This document shows positions 24,458 through 36,087 of a DNA stretch of 64,000 nucleotides, in pieces. The DNA lies in contig JAALGY010000001.1 of the NCBI GenBank assembly GCA_032358165.1, positions 496,001 through 560,000 of the forward strand, in the 5' to 3' direction. A program made the position numbers and the translations under genes. The DNA is from Diplosphaera chodatii (taxonomy: Eukaryota; Chlorophyta; Trebouxiophyceae; Prasiolales; Stichococcaceae). The notes below the pieces were generated by a model. The model did not search any database. It was not told the origin of the DNA and worked only from the letters and a program-made list of their open reading frames with translations. Positions within the stretch are counted from its first letter, which is position 1. Every line of letters begins with the position of its first letter.

Positions 24458-27401
24458 TCAGGCCGCCAACCGTGCGGCGGCAATGCCAGCGAACACGGCG
24501 GCGCCAAACCACTTATTGGAGTTGAATTTGGCCAGGCAATCCGCCCGTGAATCCAGGTTGACAGTTGCCACCTGCAGCATCAGGGCAAGAGTTTGTTAGA
24601 ATGGGAGAGTTAGGCAACCAGGACCTTTCGTGGCAGTGTATCACACTGCACATATTCCAGATGGCCCGCTGGGGTGTTTGTGTCCACAGGCGCAGTGCAC
24701 AGGAAGGCTCACTGATTGCATTTGAACACAAAGTGCAGCAGGCACACACAGGCTGGAGGTGAAGCACAGACTGGATGGGTGCAGCTGACGGCAAGCTGTT
24801 GACCAGGTGTAGCCGCAGCATGGCCAGCGTGCCAGCGTGCATACACACCTGCCATGCCAGCTGTGAGCCCGCGGCTGCAAGGCCCAGGTAGAAGGGCGCC
24901 CCGCAGCCTGTCGTGTAGCCTGTCCTCGACGAGACAGGGTGTTGTGGTCGGTGTCATGGCGAAAGGACAGCAGTGCGCAGTCATCCGAGACGGGAATGCA
25001 CCTTTATACACCAAGCGCTGCAGCTTTCCAGAGGCATGGGGTGGTGTGAACTGCCACTACCAGCAAACGCATTGGTGAGATGTTATTCGTTTCAGCGGTG
25101 GGTCCCCACCTGCAACGCCTAGAAGCCCGACGCTGCCGGCGCCAAAGGCCGCCAGCCACGGCCGTGTGGCGTCGCCAAACAGCAGCGCCGTGGACCTGAC
25201 GCCCGCATGCACATCATCTGCCTTGTCCTGTGCATGCAAGATATGCCCATCAAAATGGCTGTGTCAGAGGGCGCCGTCACCCGAGTCCAGTTTCACGACG
25301 GCGCTGTGAGCAGCACATCGTGCATCGCTGCAAAGCAAGTGCAGTGCCTTACCACCTTGCCGGCAACATGATGGTGTGGCTGCCCTCAGCTGCACTACCC
25401 CCGACGGGCAACAGACTGGGTCATCGTGCACGACATGCACAAGGCACCTGGTGCGCATAGATGGTGTCGTACACGAGCGTCCAGCACACGCCGGCGGCGT
25501 AGAGCGGCAGCACCGCCGCCCAGTCGGACTCCCCGCGTGCCGCCGCCCAGCCCAGCAGCGCGCCCCAGTTGAACGTCAGCCCCAGGTACGCTTGCGGCTG
25601 CGGCAGGGTGGGCAGGAAGGTTGGTCTGCCTGCCTTCATTACGACTTGAGGTGTCCCCGATCTGTCAGGAGCAGGCCGCTCATACTGCTAGCTCCAGGTG
25701 CACTTGCAGTGCACTCCTGATAAGTAAGGCATAGCATGTGCTGAAAGAAGACATGTACTTGCACAACTCCAAGTTTACAGCAGATCCTGGTCAGTGGTGT
25801 AGGATTTGTTCAACGTGTCAACTCCATCTGCACCCTGAGCCTCAGCACATCGTGCACAGGGGTGCTCAGGCAGGGGTGACAGCCCCACCCAGTAGGTGAC
25901 CCGCTTCATGAGGGGGTACGTGAACACGAGGGCCAGCGCCGAGGCGCCTAGCACGATGCTGTATGCGTTGAGCTGCAGCAGGATGGCCAGCCCCGCCAGC
26001 AGCTGCGCCCCAAGGAACCCTGCGGATTTCAGGACGCACGTGAACGGGAAGATCAGCGGGGCCACAGGACATCAGGCTGGCAGATGTCTGCGATCTCGCA
26101 CCAAGTCAAGCTGTTCAGTGCACACCGACTGCCGCCGTCTTTGTGATGGTGCCAGCCGCCAGCGGCCGGCTTGCAGTGCGGGCGACCTTCTTGTCCAGAT
26201 CAGCATCCCACAGATCGTTCACCTGCAGTAGAGAAATGGCAAGGATGACCAGGCATGAGCCACATGCACTCCTCATTGCACAGCAGCGTGACAGACAAAC
26301 ATTTGCTGCCGGCAGACAGCGCTGCCAAGACAGGACAGCTGCTCACCGTGCAGCCGGCGCCCCGCAGAAGCAGGGCCCCGGCGCCGAACAGCGCCAGCAG
26401 GGTGATGTCGGGCGCGGCTCCCGGCGGCGCCGCCAGCGCGATGGACCAGAAGCACGGCCACGCCAGCAGCCAGGTGCCTGTCAGATAGGGTACTCACATC
26501 GAAGCCTTTCTCCGCTGCATGCACAAGTATTGCTTCGCAGCACGCTGCAAGTCGACCTGCCCGATGATCTGCCTGCAGCATGCGGCTGAATCCTCATCGG
26601 CACGCACTGCCTGGAGCTGCGCCTCATGAGGGTATGCTCTGCTGCCTCTGCTGTGGTCAATGCGCTGAGCTGCGCCTGTAGCATATATGAGTGGCATCAT
26701 GAAGGCTATGATGAGGAGGCCGAAGCCATACCTATAGGCTTGTCAAGTCGGATGAGCTGCGCATAGGGCAGCAGGTTGCGTGGGCAGCGGCGCTCGAGCC
26801 AGGAGGCAGGTGCCGCTGCTGCACCTTCCCTGCTGCCAACCTTCGCCGTCGCCTCCGCTGTGTGCACTGTGCCAGAACGCGGCTGTGTCAAGGGGCTGTG
26901 CTGTGCACCAGACGATGAGGAGCTGCTGACCGCCCCAATGGAAGGGTCACCGCCGCTGCTGCCGCTGCTGCTGCTTCCATACGTGCGTCGTGGTTGTAAA
27001 AGGTTCAAATGGGCGTCTGCCTGCCAGCCAGCAGTGGCATGGCCGCCTATCAGATGTGCAAGCATGGCACGCTGGGTGCCGACTCTGTGCGCAGCACGGA
27101 TCACCGCTGTGCCATCCCTGACCCTGGCATCTGGACCCCTGCTCATGCTGCAGTCGCCGGGAGCTCCCAAGCTTGCAACATGCGGCAGCATTAACATCTG
27201 GTCGCTGGTGCGCCAGTGGTTGGCCGGCGCCGCCAGATCGACCATGTCGCTTGCTAAAGAGCATGCCGCTGACAGGCATCGCAACGCTGAAGCAGCTGCG
27301 TTGCTGCTGTCAGGAGTGCCAGCCCCGGGAGCAAATTGCCGCACGGCCCGGCATGACTGCAGCAGGGCAGCTTGCAGCAAAGCACGGCTGCGATGAGGCA
27401 T
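24458..27401 (-). CDS. COQ2: 4-hydroxybenzoate polyprenyltransferase, mitochondrial (COQ2)
   Basis: UbiA-family integral membrane enzyme that joins the polyprenyl chain to 4-hydroxybenzoate in ubiquinone synthesis, on the mitochondrial inner membrane. Eight exons close in phase: 27401-26732, 26477-26347, 26222-26126, 26019-25889, 25597-25448, 25227-25110, 24907-24849, 24571-24458, giving 489 residues. The first Asp-rich motif is [20 protein letters not shown] and the second [13 protein letters not shown]; both bind Mg-diphosphate. [44 protein letters not shown] and the ending [13 protein letters not shown] are typical. The first exon supplies about 220 residues before the catalytic domain, starting [19 protein letters not shown] (Arg-rich, no early acids), a mitochondrial presequence followed by a Ser/Gly-rich spacer. 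That N-terminus is longer than usual. The gene is head-to-head with the sirtuin gene. Confidence 0.95.
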
Positions 27402-28223
27402 CTGCACTTGCTAGGTCGGCACTCTGTGTCTGTCACGTGGTCTGCTCAATGTGACTGGAACGGTTCATCAAGCATGGAGCACCGCCGCCGATCTGCATGC
27501 CAGCGACCAGCATCGCAGCCACTGGGTGTGTGCCGTGCGCAACCACAGACAGTGGGGAGCTGTCCACATATGAATGGTGTGTGCGTTGGATGCTGCGCAA
27601 TGATGATCTCGTCTTCTCGTGGATGGCGAGCTCTACCAAAATTTGTTCGCTCCCTGCATCTGCTGCATCACACTTCGACAGCTCGACACAGGCTTGAAAG
27701 CTTCCCACACATCTTTCATGTGCATCAGACCACATCTGGTCATGCGTGTTGTCTGAGCTTATCAGTGGCCTCAAGCGCCTGCATCAACTCTCGTTTGCTT
27801 GACAGCCTGGAGTGTACACAAGCGGGTGTGCAGTAGGTCGCCAGGAACGGCTGTCAGCTTGCACAGCTGCACGAGCAGACGTATTTTGTGTCCTGCTTGC
27901 TGGGCTGATGCACAGCCGCTACGTCGACCGGCGTGACAAGCCAGGTACAACGCGCATGCACTCATCGTGGAGTGCGCTCACTGTGGGTTGGCACCGTCAG
28001 CAGCAACAATGATTCTTCAGCATTGCAACGTGCACGGCTGCTCGGCATCAGTACGTGCAGCTACGAGTCGGCACGAACCGGCCCGTTGCAAGGCGGCAGG
28101 CTAGCATGCCTCGCTGTCATGCAATGCTGCATCGTCGCTGCACCCTGGCGTGCCATGCCGTTGCCCTGCAGTGAAGCAGTGCCCATTCTTGTAGAGGTGG
28201 CACGGCGCAGACTGTGAGCCGGC
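27402..28223. promoter_or_regulatory. Divergent region COQ2 / sirtuin
   Basis: About 820 bases separate the COQ2 and sirtuin start codons, so both promoters must lie here. I see no coding exon with family resemblance and no clear core-promoter element. Confidence 0.4.
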
Positions 28224-31200
28224 ATGGGCGGCGGTGCTGGTGGCGGCGCGCCGCCTGGCCGCTATTCGCTCCGCCGCAGGGCTGACTCCAGGTGACTCTT
28301 GGATCTCTGCAGGCCATGTTGGGAGCCCAGCTTTCACTGGATAGGCACACACAGCATGAGGGCCTGCAGGTGTCAGATGCATGGCTCGTTGGAGCCTCAT
28401 CTTTGGGCTAGTGTGGCCAAAAGGGCGCTGCCGTCGTGGCCTGTGCTCATGCTGACGGCTTGCAAACCGGCTCAGTGTTCGACGAAACGGGTGTAAGAGT
28501 CGGCTTCCGTATTTGAACCCTGCAGGGGAGCGCCCGGCATCCGCAGCGATGGCAGCGAGCTGTCCAAGCTGCTGGCGCTGGCTGCCGGCTGCTCCAGGGT
28601 GGTCGTCTTCTCGGGCAGCGGCCTGTCTGCGCCGTCGGGTGCGGCTGCCGCCTTTGATGCTTCTCGGAGTCAGAGTACTGCTGCATGTGTGTAGAGCGGA
28701 TGGCACAATGGCACACAGCAATCGGCGTACTGTCGCATCGCCTGAGACACCAACCATTGCGAGCAATGCTGACCAATGCTGAGGATGTAGAGCATGCAGA
28801 CCCTCGAACCTGTCGGAGAAGCAGATGACGTCGAGGCTGGCTGCTGTATTTCAGGCATGAGCACCTTCAGCACGAAGGGCGGGCTGTATGAGCGGGCGGC
28901 GCGGCGCTTCGGCCTGGCGGACGGCATGCGCCTGTTCAGCTATGCCTTCTTCGACAAGCAGCGCCTGGAGGCCCTGGTGCGGCACAGCGTCTGAGCAAGT
29001 GCATGCTCTGTTCAATAGCTCCTAATAGCTCCTAAAACCTCTTCATGCAGAGGGAGTTTGGGAGGTGCCTGACACAATCAGTGAAGGACTTGAACAGGTG
29101 CTCGAACGACTGAAGTGCACCACTGTGCGACCTGTGGCGCAGGCCTTCTTCGCGGACATCTACACCGAGGCGGTGGCGGCGGCGCCGGCGGCGGCGCACA
29201 GGGCGCTGGCGGGGCTGTCGGCGGCCGGCAAGCTGCTGCGGCACTACACGCTGAACATCGACGGGCTGGGCGAGGCGGTGGGCATGGACACCTGGCACCC
29301 CGACGCCAACCCGGATGGTGCGTGTGCGCAGGGCTTGGGGCGCATTGCGTCCTGGGCGGCAGCCGTTGTGCTGTGTGCGCCCATGTGGGCCGTCATGCCC
29401 GCGGCCCAGTTCGCTACACCTGCAGCCGCGGGCTCGAGACAGCACCATCAGCCTCGTGTCCTCAAGCAGACTACAGCAGTTGCGTCGGGGGCCCAGGCTG
29501 CCGGAGCGGGGGACATGGACGTCGGAGTTGATGAGGAGCATCACTCCCCCGCGCAGGCATGACGGTGGAGATGCACGGCAGCGTGCGGCAGCTGGTGTGC
29601 CCGGCGTGCGGGGGCGTCGTGAGGCTGTCGCCGCCGATGGCGCGCACGCTCAAGGCCAAGAAGCCGCTGGCGTGCTCCGCGTGCGGGCACGCGCCCCTGC
29701 GCATGCGCCTCATGCTGTACGACGACGCCGAGGGTGCGCTCATCACGGCGACGCCCCCGCTGCTGGCCGGGGTCAGATGGCTACGCCGCTGCCGGGCATG
29801 CTGCCACACAATGAGTACAATGACAAAACTTCAGCGTGACATGCATAGATGTCATGATTGACACCCGAACTTCCAACTGCGAACTGCAGACCACGTCATC
29901 ACCCCCGAGACGGTGTACGAGCGCATGGAGGAGGACATGGCGGCGGCGGACCTGGTGCTGTGGGTGGGCATCTCCTTCCAGCAGTCCGCCTCCACCCAGT
30001 ACTTCCGCAACGTGCGCGCCCTCTCCTTCCCCTCTCCTGCTGCATCGTCTCGTCAGCTGGCCCTCCAGCAGCAGATGTTTGCTTGAACACTTGCGTCGCT
30101 GCTTTCTCTCGTGTGCCCTGCCTTGCATCCCAGTCCGTATCTACTCCTTCGGTAGGTCCGGAGTGAAGGCGTGCACGCCACGACAGCCTTGACCGTGATA
30201 ATTGCTGCTGCCTGACAAATGAGGTATTTCTCAACTGCACATATGGGGGTGCGCAGGTGAGGGGCATGATCGCAGAGGCGGGGCGGCTGGGGGAGGTGCG
30301 CCAGGCTCTGGTCAACCCCTCCGACGAGTGCCTCTGGAACCTGCTGTCCGCCTGCTCCAACACGGGTGCGCCCGTCCCCTGGCAGCATGATCATGGCAGC
30401 TTATAGAGCTGCATTTGGCTCAATGTGCACCTCAAGTGTTGCTGAGTTGCTGCTGTACTCAGGTTTTCGGCAGCCAAGCGGCATCCGCTTACCTCTGTTG
30501 ATGACTGTTCAGCACAGCTCTGCGGTTGTATTGCAGGCGACCTGGAGGTGCTGGAGGTGCTGCTCACAGCGGACGCAGCGCTCCCGCCGCTGGCGGCCGC
30601 GCTGGCCGTCGGCACCCCTGTAGCGCAGCAGCTGGCCGCCGACGCCGCGGCACTGGCGGCAGCCGCAGCAGCGGCGGCGGCGCGGCAGCCAAAGCAGCGG
30701 GCGGCCACGGCGGCGGCGGCGGCGGCCGACAGCGATGATTCGCAGTCAGGGGGACGGCGCTCCCGCCCGCGGTCTCCAGCCGTGAAGACGGAGCCCGCCC
30801 GGGCCGCCTCGGCGCCGCCGCTGCTGCCGCTTGCCCCAGCGGCGGCTAGTGAATTGCAGGTGAGCATGCAGGAACTAACGAATCGATCGATCTGAGGACC
30901 GTCGCTGTGCCTGCCGAAAGGATTGCGCCTGCGAACCATTGCTGTGCCTCTGGAATGTTCTGCTGTTCAGTGTCAGCATGGCTATGCCTGTCATGTCCCG
31001 GTGGCAATCCATGTGAAGCGTCGGCTTGCCGCATCTCACTGACACCATCGTTGCCATCATCCAGGCTGCTGGCGCTGCACTGGGCAGTGGCAGCTTAGGC
31101 AGGAGCGGCAGCGCCGGGGGGCTCTGCAAAACTGCATCTGATGGCGCCGCGCGACGGGGCCAAGCCCCAGGGCAGGTGCGTATCTGGGACGAGGATCCTC

Positions 31201-32989
31201 CTGGTCTTGCATCGGTTGGTCCTGCCTGCTAGACAAAGTGGTGCACGAGGTTGTGATTGACGTGCACAGCCTAGCCTGCACTGCAGCAGCCGTAGCCCCA
31301 AAGGCTGCCCTCAGCGTGAGGGCGCTTTCTGTGACGAGCGTATTCTTCCCGCGGGCTGCAGCGCATGTGAGATGGGCTGTCAGCGCTCCGTAATGTGTCA
31401 CGGGGTGCTCTCGAGCTCCCGGCAGGCGCTGCAGCACCCCCGCCAATCTTCTCAGTGTGTTTACCCCGCCAGTCCAGTTACTTCTCCCTCTAACATCTTG
31501 ATAGCTGTATGCCTGAAGCGATGCACACCAGATGGCCATTGTGATGCGATGCAGCGGCCAGCAAAGCGGGCGCGGCTGTCGGTGGCCAGCGGCCCGCAGC
31601 ACGCCGCCAGCCAGCCCAACCTCCAGGCGCTCAGCCTGGCCAGCCCTGCAGCGCCGGCGCCTGCCCACGCCGGCAACGGCAGCGCCGGCGGCAGCGGTGA
31701 CGGCGGCACGGCAGCGGCGGCCATGTCGCCAGGCGGCGCCATGCACCAGCGGCTGCGCAGCGACGCCGCTGCGGACGCGCTGCGGGCGGCTTTCCAGGCG
31801 TCTGTGCACAGTCCAGTGGCGGGCATCGCCGCGCCAGCATCGCCGCAGCTGAATGGGCATGCAGCCGCGGCGGCAGGCAGTCCCGCTCCTTATGTACTTG
31901 TGGACACAGCATCCCCAGCCGCCGATGGCGATGTGGCGATGTTGGATGCACCGGCATCCCCGCCGCATGCAGGCGCAGAGTCCCAGCCCCAGCAGCGGGA
32001 CCACGGCCACAGGCCGCACCACATCGCTGGCGTGTCCAATGCCGCCTGGGCGCTGCTGCAGCGGCAGTCGCCGCAGCCGCAGGAGCCGCCGCTGGGCCTG
32101 CGGGCCAGCCCTGTAGCGGCGAGGCGGTCCAGCAGCCCTGCGGTGGACGTCCATGCCTCCAGCAGCCCTGCAGCAGGGCAGCCTGGCGCTCTGCCCACGG
32201 TGCAGCAGCAGGTTGACCCGACTAGTGCTGCTGCTGCTGGCAGCAGCGGCAGCAGCAGTCTCCGCTCGGCGTGCAAGCTGCTGGCGGACGACAGAGCGCG
32301 CAGCAGCCCTGCAGCAAGGCCCCCACTCGGCAGCGGTGCGCCCAGCAGGCTGTCAGACAGCGGACAGGACTCGGGCAGCTGGCAGCGGCGGCCGCAGCTG
32401 TGGCACCCGCATGGCGACCAGCCAGGTAGCGCCACCGCTCCCCCCTAGCACCATCAATGATTTTCAAAGCACACTGGCATGCTGATACCCTGCTGACGGC
32501 CTGCAGCCGTGATGTACCTACTGAAGCCACGCTGCTGTGCCGCCAAGCGCTTGGTGTCAGCATGCAGGTGGCCAGGCGAGTGTGCCGCTGCCTGCGCGCA
32601 GCGACAGGCCGAGCGCCCGCGATGCCCTGGCGCAGCAGTGTGCAGCTTCCTGCTTCCAGCCGGTGCGCGGGGACAGCGTTCGGGCGGAGCTGCCGCCCCT
32701 GCCGCCGGCCCAGCTGCTGTCACAGCGGCAGGCCGCTGCTGGCGAATGCACGTCGTCGGACGCAGAGGCGGCCCTGGTGCACCAGCAGCAGCAGCAGCAG
32801 CAAGAGAAGCAGTCTTTGGGTACGGTCGGCAGCGATGGTGCTGCTGAGGTGCGCAGGGGCGATCGGCAGTCGGCTGCAGGCCTGCAGCGGCCTCAGCCCA
32901 CAAGCTCGGGTGAGCTGGCGGTGCGTCTGGCGGCGGACGGCATCGGCAGGGTGACGCTGCACCTCAGCATGCATGGACAGCGACGCTGA
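28224..32989 (+). CDS. Divergent sirtuin (Sir2) domain protein with long low-complexity tail
   Basis: Sir2-fold protein, normally an NAD-dependent protein deacylase. Eleven exons close in phase: 28224-28291, 28526-28638, 28855-28976 (or to 28988), 29143-29317, 29557-29733, 29890-30011, 30257-30365, 30537-30859, 31065-31175, 31555-32425, 32568-32989, about 870 residues. Seen: VVVFSGSGLSAPSGMSTFS, HYTLNIDGLGEAVG, EMHGSVRQLVCPACGG with a second CSACGH (four-Cys zinc site), DHVITPETVYERME and LVLWVGISFQQSASTQYF. The catalytic His, zinc Cys and the Asn/Asp of NID are kept. The NAD loop usually read as GIPDFR is GMSTFS, and the TQNID Gln is Leu. The last 500 residues are Ala/Ser/Gln/Pro-rich, with poly-Ala, poly-Gln and a basic PAKRARL likely to be a nuclear signal. 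Nuclear location is inferred; catalytic activity is doubtful. Confidence 0.85.
32783..32803 (+). repeat. CAG repeat encoding poly-Gln in the sirtuin tail
   Basis: About seven consecutive CAG/CAA codons encode the run HQQQQQQQEK in the last sirtuin exon. It is a candidate length-polymorphic site. Confidence 0.85.
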
Positions 32990-33418
32990 TGGCTGACTGC
33001 TAGGGGGCCCCCGAGGTGCCGCTGATAGCGTTGGCGAAATTGTTCCGCCATGTTGCTTTCGTGCCACGACACCCACGACACCCAGGTTGCGGACGGTTGT
33101 GATGCAGACCTGCTCATTGCTCAAGTTTTAAGTGACTGAGACCGAGTCAGGCGTCACGACGGGTTGCCGCCTGTCCCCTGTGCCCATCACAGTGCAGTAG
33201 TCGATCAGTCATGACTGACGTCAGGAACCCCCCTCACAGCTGGCGAAGACCCCGACGTCTGCCCCTGCCAGGCACGAGCCGGCACACGCGCCCGCCCGGT
33301 GTGATCGGCAGCTGGCCCCGAACGCACCCCTTTTGCCTCCTGCTTAACACTGACGCCGTGTGCACCGGCTATACGTGAGGTTCGCCGCTGCGCTACCTTT
33401 GCACAACAGCCGGACGTC
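32990..33418. other. Intergenic, sirtuin to acidic protein 1
   Basis: About 430 bases with no coding signal. They must contain the sirtuin 3' end and the promoter of the next gene on the same strand. Confidence 0.4.
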
Positions 33419-35100
33419 ATGGCGAGCGCAAACCGCGTCGTGCTGCTGGCGGCGGTGCTGTGTATCGTGCTGGCGGCTGCTGGTGAAATTTATTATCTGC
33501 AACCACAGATGGCCTCATTGGGACGCAGCTCTGCTGCAGATGCACACACAATGGTTGCGTCAATTTGTATATTGCATGGCCGGTGCATGCAACGGCAGAC
33601 GGCAGGTACACCCCTTCAACCTGCGAGCGTCCCCACCTCAACCTTCTGCACGCAGGCAGCGCTTCGGCGGTGAAGAGCGATGCCGGCGTCGTGAGGTGAG
33701 TGTCGGCACGCAGTGTAATGATCGTAGGTCCTCGTTCGCAATGTGCAGCTACCTGAGGTGCAGCAGGCTCACAGCATGGTGGCCGCGCCGAGAGAAGCGT
33801 CTGAAGACCTAGATAGATGTTTCATGCCTGACGAGGCCTGTTGCTGGGCCACCGGCGATGGTCCGGCAGTGCACTCGATGCTGTTCTGACATACCCCCTG
33901 CACCCTGCACATAGGTCCCGCGACCTGCTGCAGGCCGCTGCGCCTGCTCCGGCAAACGACGAGGATGATGCTGCCGGAACCGGCCCGGTAAGCCTGCCGT
34001 GTGCTGGTCACATGCAATACGTCAGATGGCCACCACAGCGATGGCTGTCACCCAGAGCATAGTGTCATGCTGCTTGGGGACTGGGCCCATACGATGGAGC
34101 CTGGCATAGGAAGGCGCACTGACGGCCATTCCACACTGCAACGCAGGGCGTGAACGACGATGATGCTGAGGACGACGGCGTCCCGGGGGCGGCTCCACAG
34201 GTTGAGGGCGATGATGGTGCCGATGACGGCGGGGTGCGACGCTCTGCTTTGTGGCCTTCAAGCACTTCACCTTCTGATTGCTGTGTCGTGCTATATGAGT
34301 TGTAGTGTTGCGCGCTGCAAGCGCGCTCCAGGATGGTCGTGGCAACGCAAGTTGCATGGTCGCACATGCCGTGCTGCTGCGCTGTGCAGGACGACGTGGC
34401 ACCTGCGCCGGCCAATGACGAGGACGACGCCGCTGGCACTGGCCCGGTGAGTGTGCTGCACAGTTGGGTGCTGACTGCGCCGATGGCAACCCCTCTGTGG
34501 CCGCTGCCAGCATGGCGCTGTGCAGCTTGCTTGATGGTTTGGCCTGATACCAGGCATATGCATAAAGCTGATCACAACAGGGGCTGTTGGCATGATCGCA
34601 GGGCGTGAACGACGATGATGCCGAGGATGACGGTGTCCCGGGGCCGGCTGTGGCCGAGGGAGATGATGGCGCGGATGATGGCGGGGTGCAGTCCTGAGCA
34701 CTTCTGCTTTTACCAACTGCTGTCGCGCCTTGCACTGTACTGTGGTGCGCACTTGCTGCAGCAGTGCGCCATCTGACAAGTTGATGCTGTGCAGGATGAC
34801 ATCGCACCTGCAGCATCCCCAGACGCGGCGACCGGCGTCGCGCCGCCACCGGACCAGGGCGCACTCTCCAAGGTGTGCCAAGCATTCACTCCATGCATGT
34901 GCAACGCTCTGCGCGCACACCCCTGTCCGGGTGCCACAGATGTGTGAGGCGCTCCTGACGGCATGACAGCCATCAAGCAGCTGTGTAGAGGAACACACTG
35001 TACAAGTTTGTGTTGCGTCCTGATCTTGCAGGTGGGCAGCATGGCGCCCATCGCCGTTATGGCAGGCGTCACAACCTTCCTGGTGGCTGCTTTGGCCTGA
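33419..35100 (+). CDS. Secreted Asp-rich repeat protein with GPI-type tail, copy 1
   Basis: No family recognised. Eight small exons close in phase: 33419-33482, 33656-33695, 33915-33987, 34147-34233, 34390-34446, 34602-34685, 34795-34872, 35032-35100, giving 183 residues. Exon 1 is a signal peptide (VVLLAAVLCIVLAAA). Exons 3 and 5 encode near-identical APAPANDEDDAAGTGP units. Exons 4 and 6 encode near-identical units beginning GVNDDDAEDDGVPG and ending EGDDGADDGG. Exon 7 starts a third, diverged unit (DDIAPAASPDAATGV). Exon 8 is a hydrophobic end (IAVMAGVTTFLVAALA) like a GPI-attachment signal. The mature chain is extremely acidic and nearly free of Lys, Arg, Cys and aromatics, so a disordered surface or calcium-binding role is plausible but unproven. 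A paralogue lies at 49217-52231. A start slightly upstream is excluded because the signal peptide begins at this Met. Confidence 0.85.
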
Positions 35101-36087
35101 TGGACTTGACCACTTGAGCCCAACACAGATATGCCATTCTTTGCTCCAGTAGATTTTGATAGACCACGTTCGGTATGGTTTCGCGACTGAGACTCAAGTG
35201 AAGAAAGGGTTGGAGGAGTTGGGGGTGACTGTACGCTGCAATATTATGCTTGTGATGGCTGGGCACCCCGCTGGGAGAGCGAGAGGCTGTGTAAGCAACA
35301 CAAAAGTGCCTGCAGCAGCAGATCTTCGGCAAGCACCGAATGCGTGAGAATATGACTTACATGAGAAGCCGCTTGACGTCCTCACGACCCTGGCGTCGGC
35401 CTCACCAACTGAATATCTGACACCCAAGCCCTTCGTGCTACAGAAGGCCGCCGAAACTGGGTCGGCGGCCAGTGGCTGGACCTAAAGCACGTGATGATCT
35501 TGGTGCCTTCAACTGCAAACTGTGACATACACAGCTGGTCGCGATTGCCATTGACCAGGATTTAATTATAAGCTGGTGTGCTAATGGAGCAGAGTTGCAC
35601 GCTGCAGCAATCACTGCTCTTGGGGTCTACCTGCTGAGCACCTTGCTGAGCACCACTTCTGGATTGGAAGCAACCATCCCGGAGTATAGCAGCCTTTCAC
35701 CTGTTGAAGCGCTAGGACTTTGTAAGGCATTCTGAGCGCAAGCGGCTGAACGGCTTGCAGCTGGTTGCACCTGAGGGATTGCCAGCAAGTAGCAGCCACA
35801 ATCCTTTAACAGGTGGATCCGCAAGCACATCAACATACTACTGCATGATGATGCGAATTGGACAGTGGTTGCGGTTGTGCAGACGCCTGAGCGACCTGTT
35901 GTCCGCCTAGTCGCTTGCATGAGATGCCCAGTTGTTGACATGCACGAAGCAACTTCCTCGGGATCGACAGGCCGGGTTGCAGTTGCGAGCAGCGTAGCCA
36001 GACCACAGTCTGTATATCCAACAGCTTGTGTTTTCTCACGCAGGTGCCGCAGGGCAAAGTAATCCTGAGCACAGCTCTCCAGCCACC
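35101..36087. other. Intergenic
   Basis: About 990 bases in which I see no coding exon, RNA gene or repeat. AT content is a little higher than in the genes. Confidence 0.4.

Noticed and set aside
26776..27396. A 206-residue plus-strand open frame
   Set aside because: It is the complement of the COQ2 leader exon, which starts with a good mitochondrial presequence and splices in phase to the catalytic exons.
31057..32154. A 365-residue reverse-strand open frame
   Set aside because: It overlaps the long sirtuin tail exon on the other strand, is compositionally biased and has no family resemblance.
34022..34885. A 287-residue reverse-strand open frame
   Set aside because: It mirrors the GAC/GAT/GCC-rich repeat exons of acidic protein 1; the plus strand has a signal peptide, phased introns and a paralogue.
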